Of a stretch of DNA of 6,579 nucleotides, positions 5,556-6,579 are shown in pieces (position 1 is the stretch's first letter; each line of letters opens with the position of its first letter). The notes under the pieces are model-generated. The model made no database searches and was not told the DNA's origin. It was given only the letters and a program-made list of their open reading frames with translations. The stretch is from Planctomycetaceae bacterium (GTDB lineage: Bacteria; Planctomycetota; Phycisphaerae; Phycisphaerales; SM1A02), in NCBI GenBank assembly GCA_947474205.1, contig CANJIC010000114.1, positions 1 through 6,579 on the forward strand, written 5' to 3'. A program made the position numbers and the translations under genes.

Positions 5556-6579
5556 GTGGCGCACTTGAAAGTCCGCTGCTTGGCCAGCCCAAAGCTATTT
5601 CCGCGTTGACGCGCGCTTTTGCAACAGAGCGCGTGCATCACGCGTGGATTTTGCATGGACCCATGGGCGTCGGCAAATCCTTGGCCGCGCGATTGTTCGC
5701 TGGCCTGGTGCTTGATCCCGCCACAACGCCCGCCAACATTGCGGCGTTCGCGCCGCCCACTGGCACCGAGGACGCCGCGCTTCTAGACGCCGGTTCGCAT
5801 CCAGATTGTGTTGTCATTCGCAAGGAGTTGACGGCCGTAAGTCAAAGCCGTGAACTGCGCGACAAGAAGCAGTTGAACATTCCAGTTGACTTGCTGCGCG
5901 AAACGTTAATTGGCGGCGTGGACGGCGAGGGTCGTATGTTGGACTCCGCGGTGCATCGCACGCCAGCGCGCGGTCGTGCCAAAGTATTTGTGATCGACGA
6001 GGCCGAGTTGCTTGAAAGCGAGGCGCAAAATGTGCTGCTGAAAACCTTGGAGGAACCACCGCTTGGCACCTATCTTTTCTTGGTGACCTCGCGCGAGGAT
6101 CGATTGCTTCCAACTATTCGCAGTCGCTGTCATCGCATTGCGTTTGGTCCGCTTGCGCCACATGCCATGCAACAGTGGTCCGATGAACATGATTGGCAAG
6201 TTGATGGCGCGCAGCGCGCGTGGCTGTTGCAATTTGCACAAGGTAGTCCTGGTCTTGCGCTGCTTGGCTCCACGTTTGGTTTGTATCAATGGTGGCAATC
6301 GTTGCATGCACAATTCAAACAATTGGACCAAGGCAATTTTCCGCCTTCGCTGGCTGAAGAAATGGTCAAATGCGCCGAGGAATACGCTGAGAAAGTAATC
6401 AAGGACAATGAGGGCGCAAGCAAAGACGCGGCCAATCGTCAAGGCGTGAGCATGTTGGTTCGCCTGGCTGGTTTGCATTTGCGACAGCGACTTACAAACG
6501 CCGCGGCCGCCAATGATCGCGAGGCGCTTGACGCCATTCAACGCGCCATGCGCACCTTGGACACATTTGAGGAGGCGGT
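5552..6579 (+). CDS. holB: DNA polymerase III subunit delta' (clamp-loader ATPase), N-terminal 342 codons, runs off the window edge
   Basis: Delta' is part of the clamp loader that opens and loads the sliding beta clamp during replication in the cytoplasm. It starts at GTG 5552, and residue 11 onward gives the usual 'GQPKAISALTRAF' opening. 'GPMGVGKS' (36-43) is the P-loop, 'GSHPD' (81-85) the family marker, 'VFVIDEAELLESEAQNVLLK' (145-164) the Walker B region, 'TLEEPP' (165-170), 'LVTS' (177-180) the sensor-1 strand and 'LLPTIRSRC' (185-193) the SRC arginine-finger motif. The four cysteines that bind zinc in DnaX and most delta' proteins are missing: only C86 lies between Walker A and B. Residues 90-140 hold a long variable stretch. 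A helical C-terminal region begins about 200 and is cut at the window end. A DnaX (gamma/tau) identity is less likely, since DnaX keeps the cysteines and usually a GRGTGKT-like P-loop. Translationally coupled to the upstream exported protein. Confidence 0.88.
   Translation, partial: MSGALESPLLGQPKAISALTRAFATERVHHAWILHGPMGVGKSLAARLFAGLVLDPATTPANIAAFAPPTGTEDAALLDAGSHPDCVVIRKELTAVSQSRELRDKKQLNIPVDLLRETLIGGVDGEGRMLDSAVHRTPARGRAKVFVIDEAELLESEAQNVLLKTLEEPPLGTYLFLVTSREDRLLPTIRSRCHRIAFGPLAPHAMQQWSDEHDWQVDGAQRAWLLQFAQGSPGLALLGSTFGLYQWWQSLHAQFKQLDQGNFPPSLAEEMVKCAEEYAEKVIKDNEGASKDAANRQGVSMLVRLAGLHLRQRLTNAAAANDREALDAIQRAMRTLDTFEEA

Noticed and set aside
5638..6541. Several open frames of 61-211 codons on the minus strand opposite holB
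   Set aside because: They are shadows of holB, with no family motifs and overlapping one another.

Overview
The window reads as a piece of bacterial chromosome, most likely from a planctomycete and possibly class Phycisphaerae. That guess rests on three things recalled from family knowledge, not on a search: a short FlgM-like protein with a 'DRVEIS...DIRQSKID...GTYETP' layout, secreted COG1228-type amidohydrolases that occur side by side and include copies without metal ligands, and a DNA polymerase III delta-prime subunit without the usual zinc-binding cysteines. Base composition is moderately GC-rich with many GCGC-type words. There are no insertion sequences, phage genes, tRNA or rRNA genes, or CRISPR arrays.

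The layout is two divergent gene groups that read away from an intergenic region at 4358-4505. On the minus strand come a small FlgM-family anti-sigma-28 factor (4357-4061), a convincing intrinsic terminator (4033-4009), a 1217-residue secreted two-domain amidohydrolase (3964-311), and the first 104 codons of another secreted amidohydrolase-like protein (314 to beyond position 1). The last two share an ATGA stop/start overlap, so they are translationally coupled. On the plus strand come a secreted protein of unknown function with a probable SPOR-like repeat pair (4506-5555) and, overlapping it by GTGA, the start of holB (5552 to beyond 6579).

The most unusual object is the large amidohydrolase. 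Its first amidohydrolase-like half has lost every recognisable metal ligand, while its second half keeps them all. Between the halves lie two separate low-complexity repeat blocks: about 14.6 copies of a D-x-K-x-A pentapeptide (15 bp period) and 4.5 copies of a K-P-V-D-A-K 15-mer (45 bp period). They flank a non-repetitive segment of 78 residues. The downstream partner also lacks the HxH motif. The operon therefore encodes at least two metal-less amidohydrolase domains around one apparently intact one, all predicted to be exported. No clearly new multi-gene system is visible. The repeat-bearing fusion and the SPOR-like protein coupled to holB are the points most worth checking.
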